In this document: positions 6,982-14,523 of the stretch, one piece after another | Position numbering within the stretch: position 1 is the first letter of the stretch | How the letters are laid out: each line of letters starts with the position of its first letter | NCBI GenBank assembly: GCA_903888395.1 | Contig: CAISTO010000174.1 | Coordinates: 1 to 17,658 of the forward strand | Length of the DNA: 17,658 nt | Reading direction: 5' to 3' | DNA from: an uncultured Bacteroidota bacterium | GTDB lineage: Bacteria; Bacteroidota; Bacteroidia; UKL13-3 | Position numbers and translations under genes: made by a program | Notes under the pieces: model-generated | Seen by the model: the letters and a program-made list of their open reading frames with translations, nothing else | The model's database searches: none | What the model was told of the DNA's origin: nothing

Positions 6982-8230
6982 AATATTTTTTATATTATTC
7001 TTTTTTTTAACATGCTCAAGTTTTGCATCTAGGATTTTAGTTCCTATGGATGAAAACCAAAAAAACCATTTAAAAGCTTATGGAGTAGCTTTTTGGATTT
7101 TACAAAAAGACATTGAAGTAGATTGGCTTTTGAACTTTAAAGCGGGAAGTTTTATGTTTGGATATGAGCAAAGTTATGAACGTGAATTAAAAATTAGAGG
7201 AGTAAGTTATGAAGTAATTAGCGAAGCGCAGGTGAGTGAAATTTTATTACAAATTGCCAAACCTGATGTAAATATGGAGTTAGTAAAGTTATATAAAGCT
7301 CCTAAAATAGCTGTGTATTCACCTAAAACCAAACAACCTTGGGACGATGCAGTAACCATGGTTTTAACGTATGCAGAAATTCCTTATGAAGTAGTTTTTG
7401 ACGATGAAGTATTAGGTGAAAAATTGTTAAAATACGATTGGCTTCATTTGCATCACGAAGATTTTACAGGTCAATATGGTAAGTTTTATGCGCAATTTGC
7501 CAATGCTGCTTGGTATCAAGCGGAGGTGAGAGAAAATGAAGCAGTGGCGGCAAAACATGGTTTTAAAAAAGTTTCTGAACTTAAACTAGCTGTTGCAAAA
7601 AAAATAAGGGATTTTACTTTAGGCGGTGGATTTTTATTTGCCATGTGTAGCGCTACCGATACTTACGACATTGCTTTAAGTGCCGATGGTGTTGATATTT
7701 GTGAGCAAATGTTTGATGGTGATCCTGCCGATCAAAATGCAAATAGTAAATTAGATTTTAGCCAAACCATTGCTTTTAAAGATTATAATTTGGTTATGAA
7801 TCCTTTTGAATACGAATATTCATACATTGACGCAAGTCCTGAAACTCGCCCAATTAATGAAAGTAATGATGTATTTAATTTGTTTGATTTTTCTGCTAAA
7901 TGGGATTTAGTTCCAACCATGCTTTGTCAAAATCATACTTCAACCATTAAAGGTTTTATGGGACAAACTACTGCTTTTAGAAAACAATTTATTAAAAGTG
8001 AAGTGCTCATTTTAGGAGAAAACAAACAGTTAAAAGAAGCAAGATACATTCATGGTAATTTAGGCAAAGGTACTTGGACTTTTTATGGTGGTCATGATCC
8101 TGAAGATTACCAACATATAGTAGGGGAGCCACCTACAGACTTAAACCTGCATCCTAATTCACCTGGTTATCGTTTAATTTTAAACAATATTTTGTTTCCA
8201 AGTGCCAAGAAAAAGAAATTAAAAACTTAG
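6974..8230 (+). CDS. secreted GATase-like protein, family often labelled 'asparagine synthetase B'
   Basis: A 418-residue protein with a signal peptide (hydrophobic residues 4-13, probable cleavage near Ala18), followed at once by the family-typical ILVPMDENQKNHLKAYG (21-37). The part from 110 to 240 resembles a class I glutamine-amidotransferase-like fold: a PKIAVYSP strand, a YDWLHLHHEDFTG segment (154-166), and GGGFLFAMCSATDT (217-230), where Cys225 sits like a nucleophile-elbow residue. Bacteroidota homologues are often named asparagine synthetase B, yet neither an N-terminal catalytic Cys nor an ATP-pyrophosphatase motif is present, and export argues against that reaction. A role in the periplasm or outside the cell is inferred; the substrate is unknown. 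It overlaps the DUF2520 gene by 8 bp and ends 25 bp from a convergent lipoprotein gene. Confidence 0.75.
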   Translation: MRKIFFILFFFLTCSSFASRILVPMDENQKNHLKAYGVAFWILQKDIEVDWLLNFKAGSFMFGYEQSYERELKIRGVSYEVISEAQVSEILLQIAKPDVNMELVKLYKAPKIAVYSPKTKQPWDDAVTMVLTYAEIPYEVVFDDEVLGEKLLKYDWLHLHHEDFTGQYGKFYAQFANAAWYQAEVRENEAVAAKHGFKKVSELKLAVAKKIRDFTLGGGFLFAMCSATDTYDIALSADGVDICEQMFDGDPADQNANSKLDFSQTIAFKDYNLVMNPFEYEYSYIDASPETRPINESNDVFNLFDFSAKWDLVPTMLCQNHTSTIKGFMGQTTAFRKQFIKSEVLILGENKQLKEARYIHGNLGKGTWTFYGGHDPEDYQHIVGEPPTDLNLHPNSPGYRLILNNILFPSAKKKKLKT

Positions 8231-8244
8231 TGGTTTTAAGTTTT
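8222..8244. terminator. possible bidirectional terminator hairpin
   Basis: AAAACTTA (8222-8229) and TAAGTTTT (8237-8244) are perfect inverted 8-bp arms with a 7-nt loop, lying between two convergent genes and covering the stop codon of the left one. The stem is very AT-rich, so it is weak. Confidence 0.35.
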
Positions 8245-8255
8245 AATAAATGTAA

Positions 8256-9368
8256 TTAGTATGAAAATGCAAATACTGCATTTACATCTTTTAGTTCTAT
8301 GATATTCACTCCATCGCTCACTTTACAAGTAAACAGTACTTTTACTTTGATGGTTTTTTTGCCTGGAACCATTTCTTTGTAACTGCTCACTTCATTTACA
8401 TAAAATCCTGTAAATTGTTCAATATTTCTGGAAGAATATTTTGTACCATTAGGACTGGTATAATCAACAATTATTTTATTAAATTGTAATGTATCTCTGA
8501 CAGGAACAATACTGTACGAGAAGTTTGCGCTGCAATCAGTATTAGCAGCAGTTGCCAAGTTTTTACTTACTATAAAAGTATCGTTGGTAGCTTTATTTAT
8601 GGCCAGTAAATCTACTTTATAAACACCTTCATTTGAAAAAGCTGGTAATTCAAAAATTTTTCCTTTAGGATTTGAATTGGTTTGTAAGTTATATTGCCAT
8701 ACAAAACGGTGTGTATTTGAATCGGCATTTAGCACTTCACACCTAAATACATTGTTACCAATATTGGTGTATTTATAATCAATGTAAGCATTCAAATTAT
8801 TTGGATTGATATAGATAGGATTTTCGATTTTTGAAGTGCAATTTGCATCTTTAAAATTAGCCGAAAGTTTAATATTTTTCATTCCCTCACTATTAAAAAC
8901 AAATTCAGGATTGGCAAATAAGTTTCCAAATCCACCACCAAAATCCCATTTGTAATCTACATTTCCAATACCCACTGATTCGTTTTTGAAAATAACTTTA
9001 TATCCAGAAGGGGGTAATACATCTTTATAAAAACTATACCAAGTATTTACTTTAAAAACAGAATCAACTTGCCAATTTGCGGAACTACCTTTTTCATAAT
9101 TTCTAAAAGTAATACTTAATTTTTCATTACAAGTATTACAGTTTTTAACCAAAGAACCTGTGTATTGTTTAATGTTTAAAGTGTCATATTCGTCATTAGT
9201 TTCCATGATAAAATTATTGTTTCCAGCTTCCATTACAAAAGCATTGTTGTTAATATTACCAGTGGCATAAAAAACCGCATTTCCAATATAGGTTTTAGGT
9301 TCTTCTTTGGTATTACAAGAAACTATAAATACCAAACTAACTATAAGAATTTTAATTGTTAAACGCAT
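8256..9368 (-). CDS. lipoprotein with PKD-like domain in ECF sigma operon
   Basis: A 370-residue predicted lipoprotein: hydrophobic residues 4-17, then Cys18 in FIVSC. The region 120-180 matches a PKD/Ig-like domain, with the typical YKWDFGGGF core (139-147) followed by FVFNSEGMKNIKLSA. The remainder is beta-rich with no motif I recognise; cysteines at 77, 80, 176 and in the C-terminal half could form disulfides in the periplasm or at the surface. PKD domains usually mediate protein or polysaccharide contact. It follows the membrane/barrel protein by 5 bp and so is the third gene of the sigma-factor operon. A sensor or envelope-structure role is inferred from that context only. Confidence 0.75.
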   Translation of the reverse strand: MRLTIKILIVSLVFIVSCNTKEEPKTYIGNAVFYATGNINNNAFVMEAGNNNFIMETNDEYDTLNIKQYTGSLVKNCNTCNEKLSITFRNYEKGSSANWQVDSVFKVNTWYSFYKDVLPPSGYKVIFKNESVGIGNVDYKWDFGGGFGNLFANPEFVFNSEGMKNIKLSANFKDANCTSKIENPIYINPNNLNAYIDYKYTNIGNNVFRCEVLNADSNTHRFVWQYNLQTNSNPKGKIFELPAFSNEGVYKVDLLAINKATNDTFIVSKNLATAANTDCSANFSYSIVPVRDTLQFNKIIVDYTSPNGTKYSSRNIEQFTGFYVNEVSSYKEMVPGKKTIKVKVLFTCKVSDGVNIIELKDVNAVFAFSY

Positions 9369-9373
9369 ATTTT

Positions 9374-10576
9374 TTATTTAATAATATATTGTAAACCCAA
9401 TTTAAAACCGCTGTTATTATCTATTTTATTGTTTAATAAAACATGGTTATTAGTGATGTCATTCAATCCAAAAACATAAGAAGCATTTACAGCCAAATGT
9501 TTGGCAAATCTGTTTTGATAATTAAAAGTGAATTGCCAATCATTTTTATTTAAAACACTGCTATAATTATTGGTATTTTGATTCGTTTTAGAATTGTTCT
9601 CAACATTATAAATGCTGATCAAATCATTGGTTTGAACTATTTGAGCATACTGAATTCCAATGCCTAAACTATTGTTTTTATAAACCGGGTACATGGCATT
9701 TAATCCAATGATTGCATAATCAATCGATTTGTTTTTTATGCTTGTAATTGCTGTAATTGAATTAAAATCGTAGTTTTTATTGGTATAGTTTCTTGCTCCT
9801 AAATCTTGATTGATATTTTCAAAATGTAAGTTTGAATTAAACGAAACTTTTCCAATGTCAAAATAGATTCTTCCACCCATATAATACCCAAATGAATTGC
9901 TTGCAAAGGCTTTGTTAAAGGTATTGGTTCCTGCTTCAAAACTTGCATTTAAATAGGTTGAAATTTTGTTGTTGTTATGGTAATTTTCTGGAGATTTTAT
10001 AAAGTTTATATTTTTAAAATCAAAAACCGGGTTTGTTAATTCAAATCCTATTAATTGCAATGATTTATTTGAAATTAAATCAATTTCTTCATTTTTTGTA
10101 TTGAATATAATTGATTCATCAAAATCTGTTTTTTCAATTTCATCAATTAAATTATTTCCATCATTCGATTCATTTTCAAAATTATTGGAATTGCTTTTTT
10201 GTGCAATTACAGGTTTTATTTGATTGTTTTCAATGTTAGATTCCAATAAACTTGGATCTGAAATCACATTTGAATGGGTGTTTGATTTGTTCTCTTCTAA
10301 ATGATTGGGTTGAACAATATTTTTATTTTCAATTACATTTTCAGTTTTTTGAGTGTAAACATTGGTTTTTGTATTTGACAATAAAAACCAACTCATTAAA
10401 GTAAAAATTCCAATCGCACCTATGTAAAATGCATATTTTACCCAAGCCAATTTGTTGGAATTTGCCCTATCGGCATCAATTAAAGCAGCAGCTTTTTGCC
10501 AATAAGCATCATGATACTCAAATTGTTGTTGAGCTAATTTTTGTTTAACTAAATTATCTAATTCTTTATCGGTCAT
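9374..10576 (-). CDS. anti-sigma-like transmembrane protein with C-terminal beta-barrel-like domain
   Basis: A 400-residue protein with three parts. Residues 1-45 are soluble and contain YHDAYWQKAAALID (21-34), a Trp-centred motif seen in Bacteroidota proteins encoded after ECF sigma factors. Residues 47-66 form one clear membrane helix. A long Asn/Glu/Ser-rich linker runs from about 70 to 190. From about 200 to the end, alternating hydrophobic strands such as GYYMGGRIYFDIGKVSF, FTFNYQNRFAKHLAV and FKLGLQYIIK suggest an outer-membrane barrel of about eight strands. The start overlaps the sigma factor stop by 4 bp (ATGA), a strong sign of coupled translation. I infer that the N-terminus holds the sigma factor at the inner membrane while the C-terminus senses the outer membrane. 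A periplasmic beta domain instead of an inserted barrel is possible. Confidence 0.7.
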   Translation of the reverse strand: MTDKELDNLVKQKLAQQQFEYHDAYWQKAAALIDADRANSNKLAWVKYAFYIGAIGIFTLMSWFLLSNTKTNVYTQKTENVIENKNIVQPNHLEENKSNTHSNVISDPSLLESNIENNQIKPVIAQKSNSNNFENESNDGNNLIDEIEKTDFDESIIFNTKNEEIDLISNKSLQLIGFELTNPVFDFKNINFIKSPENYHNNNKISTYLNASFEAGTNTFNKAFASNSFGYYMGGRIYFDIGKVSFNSNLHFENINQDLGARNYTNKNYDFNSITAITSIKNKSIDYAIIGLNAMYPVYKNNSLGIGIQYAQIVQTNDLISIYNVENNSKTNQNTNNYSSVLNKNDWQFTFNYQNRFAKHLAVNASYVFGLNDITNNHVLLNNKIDNNSGFKLGLQYIIK

Positions 10577-11151
10577 GCTTGTTTTTCTCTCTCTTTTAAT
10601 TGAGGAAACATATCAATCAGTTTTTTCTTTAAAATTTTTCTGGCATTGTTTAAATGCCATTTACTTGTTCCTTCGTTTATGCCTAACATTTCTCCAATTT
10701 CCTTGTGACTGTAACCATCTACAGTAAACAAATTGAAAACCATTTTACTTGAATCAGGTAATTTTTGAATTTGAACTTGAATATCGTCAGCAGTTAATTT
10801 TGCCTCAGCCTCGTTTAAATTAAACGAGTGATAATTCAATGCTGCTTCTTCATAATCTTTGTCTATGAATAAAGCATTTCGTTTATTATTTACCCTAAAT
10901 TCATCAATAATAGTATTAACTGCTATTGTTTTAATCCAAGCATTAAATGATTTGGTTTCATCAAATTTGCTTAAATTATTCAGAATTTTTAAATACGTTT
11001 TATTTAATTGCGCTACAGAATCATCTTTACTTTTATAATATTTATGGCAAATGGGCATTAGTTTGGTAAAACAATATTTGTACAAAGCACTTTCGGCCTT
11101 GCGATCTTGTTTTATACATAAACTAATAAGCTGTTGTAGCTCTGAATCCAT
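10573..11151 (-). CDS. ECF-type RNA polymerase sigma factor
   Basis: A 192-residue sigma-70 family protein of extracytoplasmic-function type. Region 2 spans about 22-92, with the -10 recognition helix part SFNAWIKTIAVNTIIDEFR (68-86). Region 4 spans about 124-177: LPDSSKMVFNLFTVDGYSHK, then the helix-turn-helix EIGEMLGINEGTSKWHLNNA (151-170) for -35 recognition. No extra C-terminal domain is present. It heads a tightly packed operon with the anti-sigma-like membrane protein (4-bp overlap) and a PKD-like lipoprotein. Such factors usually control their own operon and a small envelope regulon; target genes cannot be named from here. Two inverted repeats lie in the 157 bp upstream that it shares with the AMP nucleosidase gene. 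Confidence 0.92.
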   Translation of the reverse strand: MDSELQQLISLCIKQDRKAESALYKYCFTKLMPICHKYYKSKDDSVAQLNKTYLKILNNLSKFDETKSFNAWIKTIAVNTIIDEFRVNNKRNALFIDKDYEEAALNYHSFNLNEAEAKLTADDIQVQIQKLPDSSKMVFNLFTVDGYSHKEIGEMLGINEGTSKWHLNNARKILKKKLIDMFPQLKEREKQA

Positions 11152-11204
11152 TTAAATTTTTATAAAAGTTTTTCCGTTAGGCTATTATTTAAATTGTTAT
11201 TTTA

Positions 11205-11240
11205 TACCCTAATACGACACTTTTTTAATTAGGTTGGGTA
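11205..11240. promoter_or_regulatory. imperfect dyad upstream of the sigma factor operon
   Basis: CCTAAT (11208-11213) and ATTAGG (11228-11233) are inverted 6-bp arms, and TACCC (11205-11209) with GGGTA (11236-11240) are inverted as well but offset. The site lies about 55 bp before the sigma factor start. It could be an operator or promoter element; no binding protein is known. Confidence 0.3.
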
Positions 11241-11265
11241 TGATTATTTTTTAATAATATTGCCA

Positions 11266-11292
11266 TTGCATAATTAATGCTAATTATTGCAA
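11266..11292. promoter_or_regulatory. palindromic operator-like site upstream of AMP nucleosidase
   Basis: TTGCATAATTA (11266-11276) and TAATTATTGCAA (11281-11292) are inverted copies that differ by one inserted A, separated by ATGC. It ends 16 bp before the ATG at 11309, a place where a repressor would block transcription or initiation. Confidence 0.4.
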
Positions 11293-11308
11293 ATAAAAAT
11301 AACAAATA

Positions 11309-12082
11309 ATGAAAACTAAACAAGAAATTGTAAACGATTGGTTACCCAGATATACTGGAGTTGAACTCAATAAATTTGGGGAGTACATACTACTTACTAA
11401 TTTTTTTAATTATGTTGAAATTTTTGCCAACAAATTCAATGTAAATATTGACGGAACAGATAAACCCATGCAATCGGCTACAGCCAATAACATTACCATA
11501 ATTAATTTTGGAATGGGAAGCGCAATGGCAGCCACTATAATGGATTTGCTTTCAGCCATTCATCCAAAAGCAGTATTGTTTTTAGGTAAATGTGGTGGTT
11601 TAAAAAAAATAACAAAATTGGGTGATTTAATTTTACCCATTGCAGCAATAAGAGGCGATGGAACAAGTAATGATTATATAATGCCTGAAATTCCTGCTTT
11701 GCCATCATTTAGAATGCAAAAAGCGGTTTCAACTACCATAGTTAAACATGAAGTAGATTATTGGACAGGAACTGTTTACACTACCAATAGAAGAGTTTGG
11801 GAACATGACGAAGAGTTTAAAAATTATTTAAAAAAGACCAGAGCAATGGCCATTGATATGGAAACGGCTACTATTTTTGTGGTAGGTTTTGTAAATAGCA
11901 TTCCAAAAGGGGCATTACTTTTAGTGAGCGACAATCCAATGACTCCAGATGGAGTTAAAACTTCAAAAAGTGATACCGCTGTAACTTTAAAGTATGTAAA
12001 AAAACACATTGAAATTGGAATTGATGCATTAATTGAATTAAGAGATTCAGGAGAATCAGTGAAACATTTAAAATTTGAATAA
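11309..12082 (+). CDS. amn: AMP nucleosidase, short form
   Basis: Predicted to hydrolyse AMP to adenine and ribose 5-phosphate, a purine salvage and adenylate-balancing reaction in the cytoplasm. The 257 residues form a single nucleoside-phosphorylase-fold domain: GMGSAMA (68-74) and GKCGGL (93-98) in the phosphate/ribose site, AIDMETAT (181-188) for the ribose and base, and LLVSDNP (204-210) with the probable catalytic Asp208, followed by GVKTSKSD. E. coli Amn is almost twice as long because of an N-terminal regulatory domain that is missing here; the short form is usual in Bacteroidota. Another substrate of the PNP/UDP family is possible but the sequence agrees best with AMP nucleosidases. 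An inverted repeat just upstream may regulate it. No terminator hairpin with a T-run was seen downstream. Confidence 0.88.
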   Translation: MKTKQEIVNDWLPRYTGVELNKFGEYILLTNFFNYVEIFANKFNVNIDGTDKPMQSATANNITIINFGMGSAMAATIMDLLSAIHPKAVLFLGKCGGLKKITKLGDLILPIAAIRGDGTSNDYIMPEIPALPSFRMQKAVSTTIVKHEVDYWTGTVYTTNRRVWEHDEEFKNYLKKTRAMAIDMETATIFVVGFVNSIPKGALLLVSDNPMTPDGVKTSKSDTAVTLKYVKKHIEIGIDALIELRDSGESVKHLKFE

Positions 12083-12345
12083 AGTAATTTTTATCTTTTC
12101 GTAAGCTTCAAATTGATTTCTGAAATAAATACACCAACTCCTTTTATACAAGTCATTTATATTATTTGGGGAAATTAAAATTTTAAATATTTAATAAGCA
12201 AATATAAATTAGTTTATTTCTACCTTTAATTGCCTAATTACTAGTAAACACAGTAATTTTAGCAAATTATTACTTCATTTATTTAGCTTTATTGATGAAA
12301 AATAAAGTGGTGAACAATAAATTGTTATAATTATTCAAAAAACAT
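12083..12345. other. AT-rich intergenic stretch before rpsA
   Basis: About 263 bp, or 327 bp up to the preferred rpsA start, with no convincing ORF. It holds one weak hairpin (AATTACT at 12236-12242 with AGTAATT at 12252-12258, 9-nt loop) and no clear T-run terminator for the upstream gene. I see no RNA gene or riboswitch. The rpsA promoter lies just beyond its right end. Confidence 0.5.
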
Positions 12346-12376
12346 TTTGCAGTTCAATTAATTACAATTATAATTG
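12346..12376 (+). promoter_or_regulatory. promoter for rpsA
   Basis: TTTG at 12346-12349, a 19-bp spacer, and TATAATTG at 12369-12376, one mismatch from TAnnTTTG. Transcription would start near 12383, leaving a leader of about 27 nt. This excludes the in-frame TTG at 12374 as the start codon. Confidence 0.5.
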
Positions 12377-12392
12377 CGGGCTTTTTTAAGCG

Positions 12393-12399
12393 AAAGGAG
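12393..12399 (+). promoter_or_regulatory. strong Shine-Dalgarno sequence of rpsA
   Basis: AAAGGAG lies 10 nt before the TTG at 12410, codon 13 of the longer open frame. It decides the start at 12410. Such a sequence is rare in Bacteroidota; the other starts checked here show none. Confidence 0.65.
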
Positions 12400-12409
12400 A
12401 TCATATAAA

Positions 12410-14203
12410 TTGACAGAAACAACAAAAAAAACTAAAAACTTGCCAGATTTTGACTGGGAAATGGACAATGCTGGTTTTGGTGATTACAACCAAAACGAAC
12501 GTGAAGTAATGGCTGCTGCTTACGAAAAAACATTATCAGCTATTACAGAAAAAGAAATTGTAAAAGGTACCGTAGTAGGTTTTACAGAAAAAGAAGTGGT
12601 ATTAAACATTGGATTTAAATCGGATGGTTTAGTAGCAAGAACAGAATTCAGAGATTTGCCAGATTTGAAAATTGGCGATGAAGTAGAAGTTTTGTTAGAA
12701 ACAAAAGAAGATGCTTTAGGCCAATTAATTTTGAGTCGTAAAAAAGCAGTAAGTGAACGCGCTTGGGATAACATTATGCGTGCTCATGAAAATGACGAAA
12801 TTGTTAATGGTTACGTAAAATCACGTACTAAAGGCGGTTTAGTTGTAGATGTATTAGGTATGGATACTTTCTTACCTGGTTCACAAATTGATACAAAACC
12901 AATTAAAGATTACGATGTTTATGTGGGTCAAACAATGCCATTTAAAGTGGTAAAAATTAACAATGTTTTCAAAAACGTAGTTATTTCACATAAAGTATTA
13001 ATCGAAGAAGATATTGAAGCACAAAAATCTGATATTTTATCTAGATTAGAAAAAGGCCAAGTTTTAGAAGGTACTGTTAAGAACATGACTTCATTTGGTG
13101 TATTTATTGATTTAGGTGGTGTAGATGGTTTATTACATATTACTGATATTTCTTGGGGCCGCGTAAATCACCCTGAAGATGTATTACAATTAGATCAAAA
13201 AATTAACGTAGTAGTTGTTGATTTTGATGATGAGAAAAAACGTATTTCATTAGGCTTAAAACAATTACAACCACATCCTTGGGAAAGTTTAAATACTGAA
13301 CTAATAGTTGGTGGTAAGGTTACAGGTAAAATTGTAAACATAGCTGATTATGGTGCTTTCTTAGAAATTGCTCCTGGTGTAGAAGGTTTGATTCACGTAA
13401 GTGAAATGAGCTGGAGCCAACATTTACGTAACCCTTCTGACTTTATGAAGATTGGTGACGAAATGGAAGCTGTTATTTTAACGCTTGAAAAAGAAGAGCG
13501 TAAAATGAGCTTAGGTATTAAACAATTAAAAACTGATCCTTGGGTTGATATCGCTGCAAAATATCCAGTTGGTAGCAAACACAAAGGTATTGTTAGAAAC
13601 ATGACTAACTACGGTTTATTTGTTGAATTAGAAGAAGGTGTTGATGGTTTAGTTCACGTAAGTGATTTAAGCTGGACTAAGAAAATTAAACATCCAAACG
13701 AGTTTGTTAAAAAAGACCAAGAATTAGACGTTTTAGTTTTAGAAGTAGACAATGAAAACCATCGTTTAAGTTTAGGACACAAACAATTAGATGAAAATCC
13801 TTGGGATGCTTTTGAAACATTGTTTGCTTTAGGTTCAGTACATGAAGGTACTATTTTAAAAGTTGAAGAAAAAAGTGCAATCATTGCTTTACCATACGGT
13901 GTAGAAGGATATGCTCCAATTAAACAACTTTACAAAGAAGACAAGAAAACTGCTAAAGAAGATGAGGTTTTACCATTCCGTGTAACTGAGTTTAACAAAG
14001 AAAACAAACGCATCGTTTTATCACATACTGCTGTTTGGAAAAACGAAATAGAAGTAAAACAAGTTGACGAAAGAAAAACGAAGACTGACGAAAAAGATAA
14101 AGCTACCAAAGCTGCTAAGAAAAACAATGACAGCAACGAGAAATCGACATTTGCTGACGTTGAAGGATTGATGGCTTTGAAAGAATCATTAGAAAGTAAA
14201 TAG
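12410..14203 (+). CDS. rpsA: 30S ribosomal protein S1
   Basis: Ribosomal protein S1, which binds mRNA on the 30S subunit. From the TTG at 12410 it has 597 residues. Six S1 (OB-fold) domains follow in order at about 50-113, 130-197, 217-285, 302-373, 389-459 and 476-541. Domains 3 to 5 are the canonical type, each with a G-x-V-x-N-x-T/A-x-x-G-x-F pattern and a GLxHxSxxSW core; domains 1, 2 and 6 are divergent, as in E. coli S1. An acidic N-terminus precedes domain 1, and a charged Lys/Glu-rich tail (about 545-597) follows domain 6. A TTG at 12374 would add 12 residues but lies within the promoter. The gene has its own promoter, a strong Shine-Dalgarno sequence and an intrinsic terminator, so it is probably monocistronic; the leader may allow autoregulation. 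Confidence 0.96.
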   Translation: MTETTKKTKNLPDFDWEMDNAGFGDYNQNEREVMAAAYEKTLSAITEKEIVKGTVVGFTEKEVVLNIGFKSDGLVARTEFRDLPDLKIGDEVEVLLETKEDALGQLILSRKKAVSERAWDNIMRAHENDEIVNGYVKSRTKGGLVVDVLGMDTFLPGSQIDTKPIKDYDVYVGQTMPFKVVKINNVFKNVVISHKVLIEEDIEAQKSDILSRLEKGQVLEGTVKNMTSFGVFIDLGGVDGLLHITDISWGRVNHPEDVLQLDQKINVVVVDFDDEKKRISLGLKQLQPHPWESLNTELIVGGKVTGKIVNIADYGAFLEIAPGVEGLIHVSEMSWSQHLRNPSDFMKIGDEMEAVILTLEKEERKMSLGIKQLKTDPWVDIAAKYPVGSKHKGIVRNMTNYGLFVELEEGVDGLVHVSDLSWTKKIKHPNEFVKKDQELDVLVLEVDNENHRLSLGHKQLDENPWDAFETLFALGSVHEGTILKVEEKSAIIALPYGVEGYAPIKQLYKEDKKTAKEDEVLPFRVTEFNKENKRIVLSHTAVWKNEIEVKQVDERKTKTDEKDKATKAAKKNNDSNEKSTFADVEGLMALKESLESK

Positions 14204-14230
14204 TCTAATTTAGCTTTAGCTATAAATAAT

Positions 14231-14264
14231 AAAACCTGCTTAATTTATTAGGCAGGTTTTTTTT
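14231..14264 (+). terminator. intrinsic terminator of rpsA
   Basis: AAAACCTGC (14231-14239) pairs with GCAGGTTTT (14252-14260) around a 12-nt AT-rich loop, followed by a run of eight T at 14257-14264. It begins 27 bp after the rpsA stop codon. Confidence 0.9.
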
Positions 14265-14293
14265 ATGAAAATTTGTAAAAAATAAAGTTTTAA

Positions 14294-14521
14294 TTAAGTT
14301 AATATTCCAATGCATTCAAATTTATCAAACACAGTGTCTAAATGAGGTGCATCGGCTAGTTCCGCTGTTAAATCCTGGCCAGCCCAATGCTCATAATGCA
14401 TTCCTTTTCGCCATAGTCGGCTTTTGGTTACATCGTATATTTTACCTTTATAAGCTACCCAAATTTCGTCTTTATCTTGTCCGTTACGTAATGCCAATTG
14501 GCTTTTAGAATATGTTTGCAT
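14294..14521 (-). CDS. small cytochrome b5-like heme-binding protein
   Basis: A 75-residue single-domain protein of the cytochrome b5-like heme/steroid-binding family. YSKSQLALRNGQD opens the domain, WVAYKGKIYDVTKSRLW (21-37) is the core strand-turn element, and GMHYEHWAGQDLT (40-52) with APH (58-60) supplies the likely axial histidines, His42 or His45 with His60. There is no signal peptide or membrane anchor, so it should be cytoplasmic; electron transfer or heme/ligand binding is the expected role, with partner unknown. It starts 2 bp after the phosphatase stop, so the two genes are likely co-transcribed. It converges with rpsA and its stop lies about 30 bp beyond the rpsA terminator. Confidence 0.85.
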   Translation of the reverse strand: MQTYSKSQLALRNGQDKDEIWVAYKGKIYDVTKSRLWRKGMHYEHWAGQDLTAELADAPHLDTVFDKFECIGILT

Positions 14522-14523
14522 TT

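Noticed and set aside
6974..8230. Genuine asparagine synthetase
   Set aside because: A signal peptide is present and both the N-terminal nucleophile Cys and the ATP-pyrophosphatase motif are absent.
11210..11218. TAATACGAC resembling the start of a T7 promoter
   Set aside because: Only the first nine bases match; no phage genes are nearby, and the match is part of a dyad in ordinary intergenic DNA.
12236..12258. Hairpin AATTACT/AGTAATT as terminator of amn
   Set aside because: The stem is short and AT-rich, lies about 150 bp after the stop codon and has no proper T-run.
12374..12409. Upstream TTG start for rpsA adding 12 residues
   Set aside because: It overlaps the predicted -7 box, and a strong SD points to the TTG at 12410.
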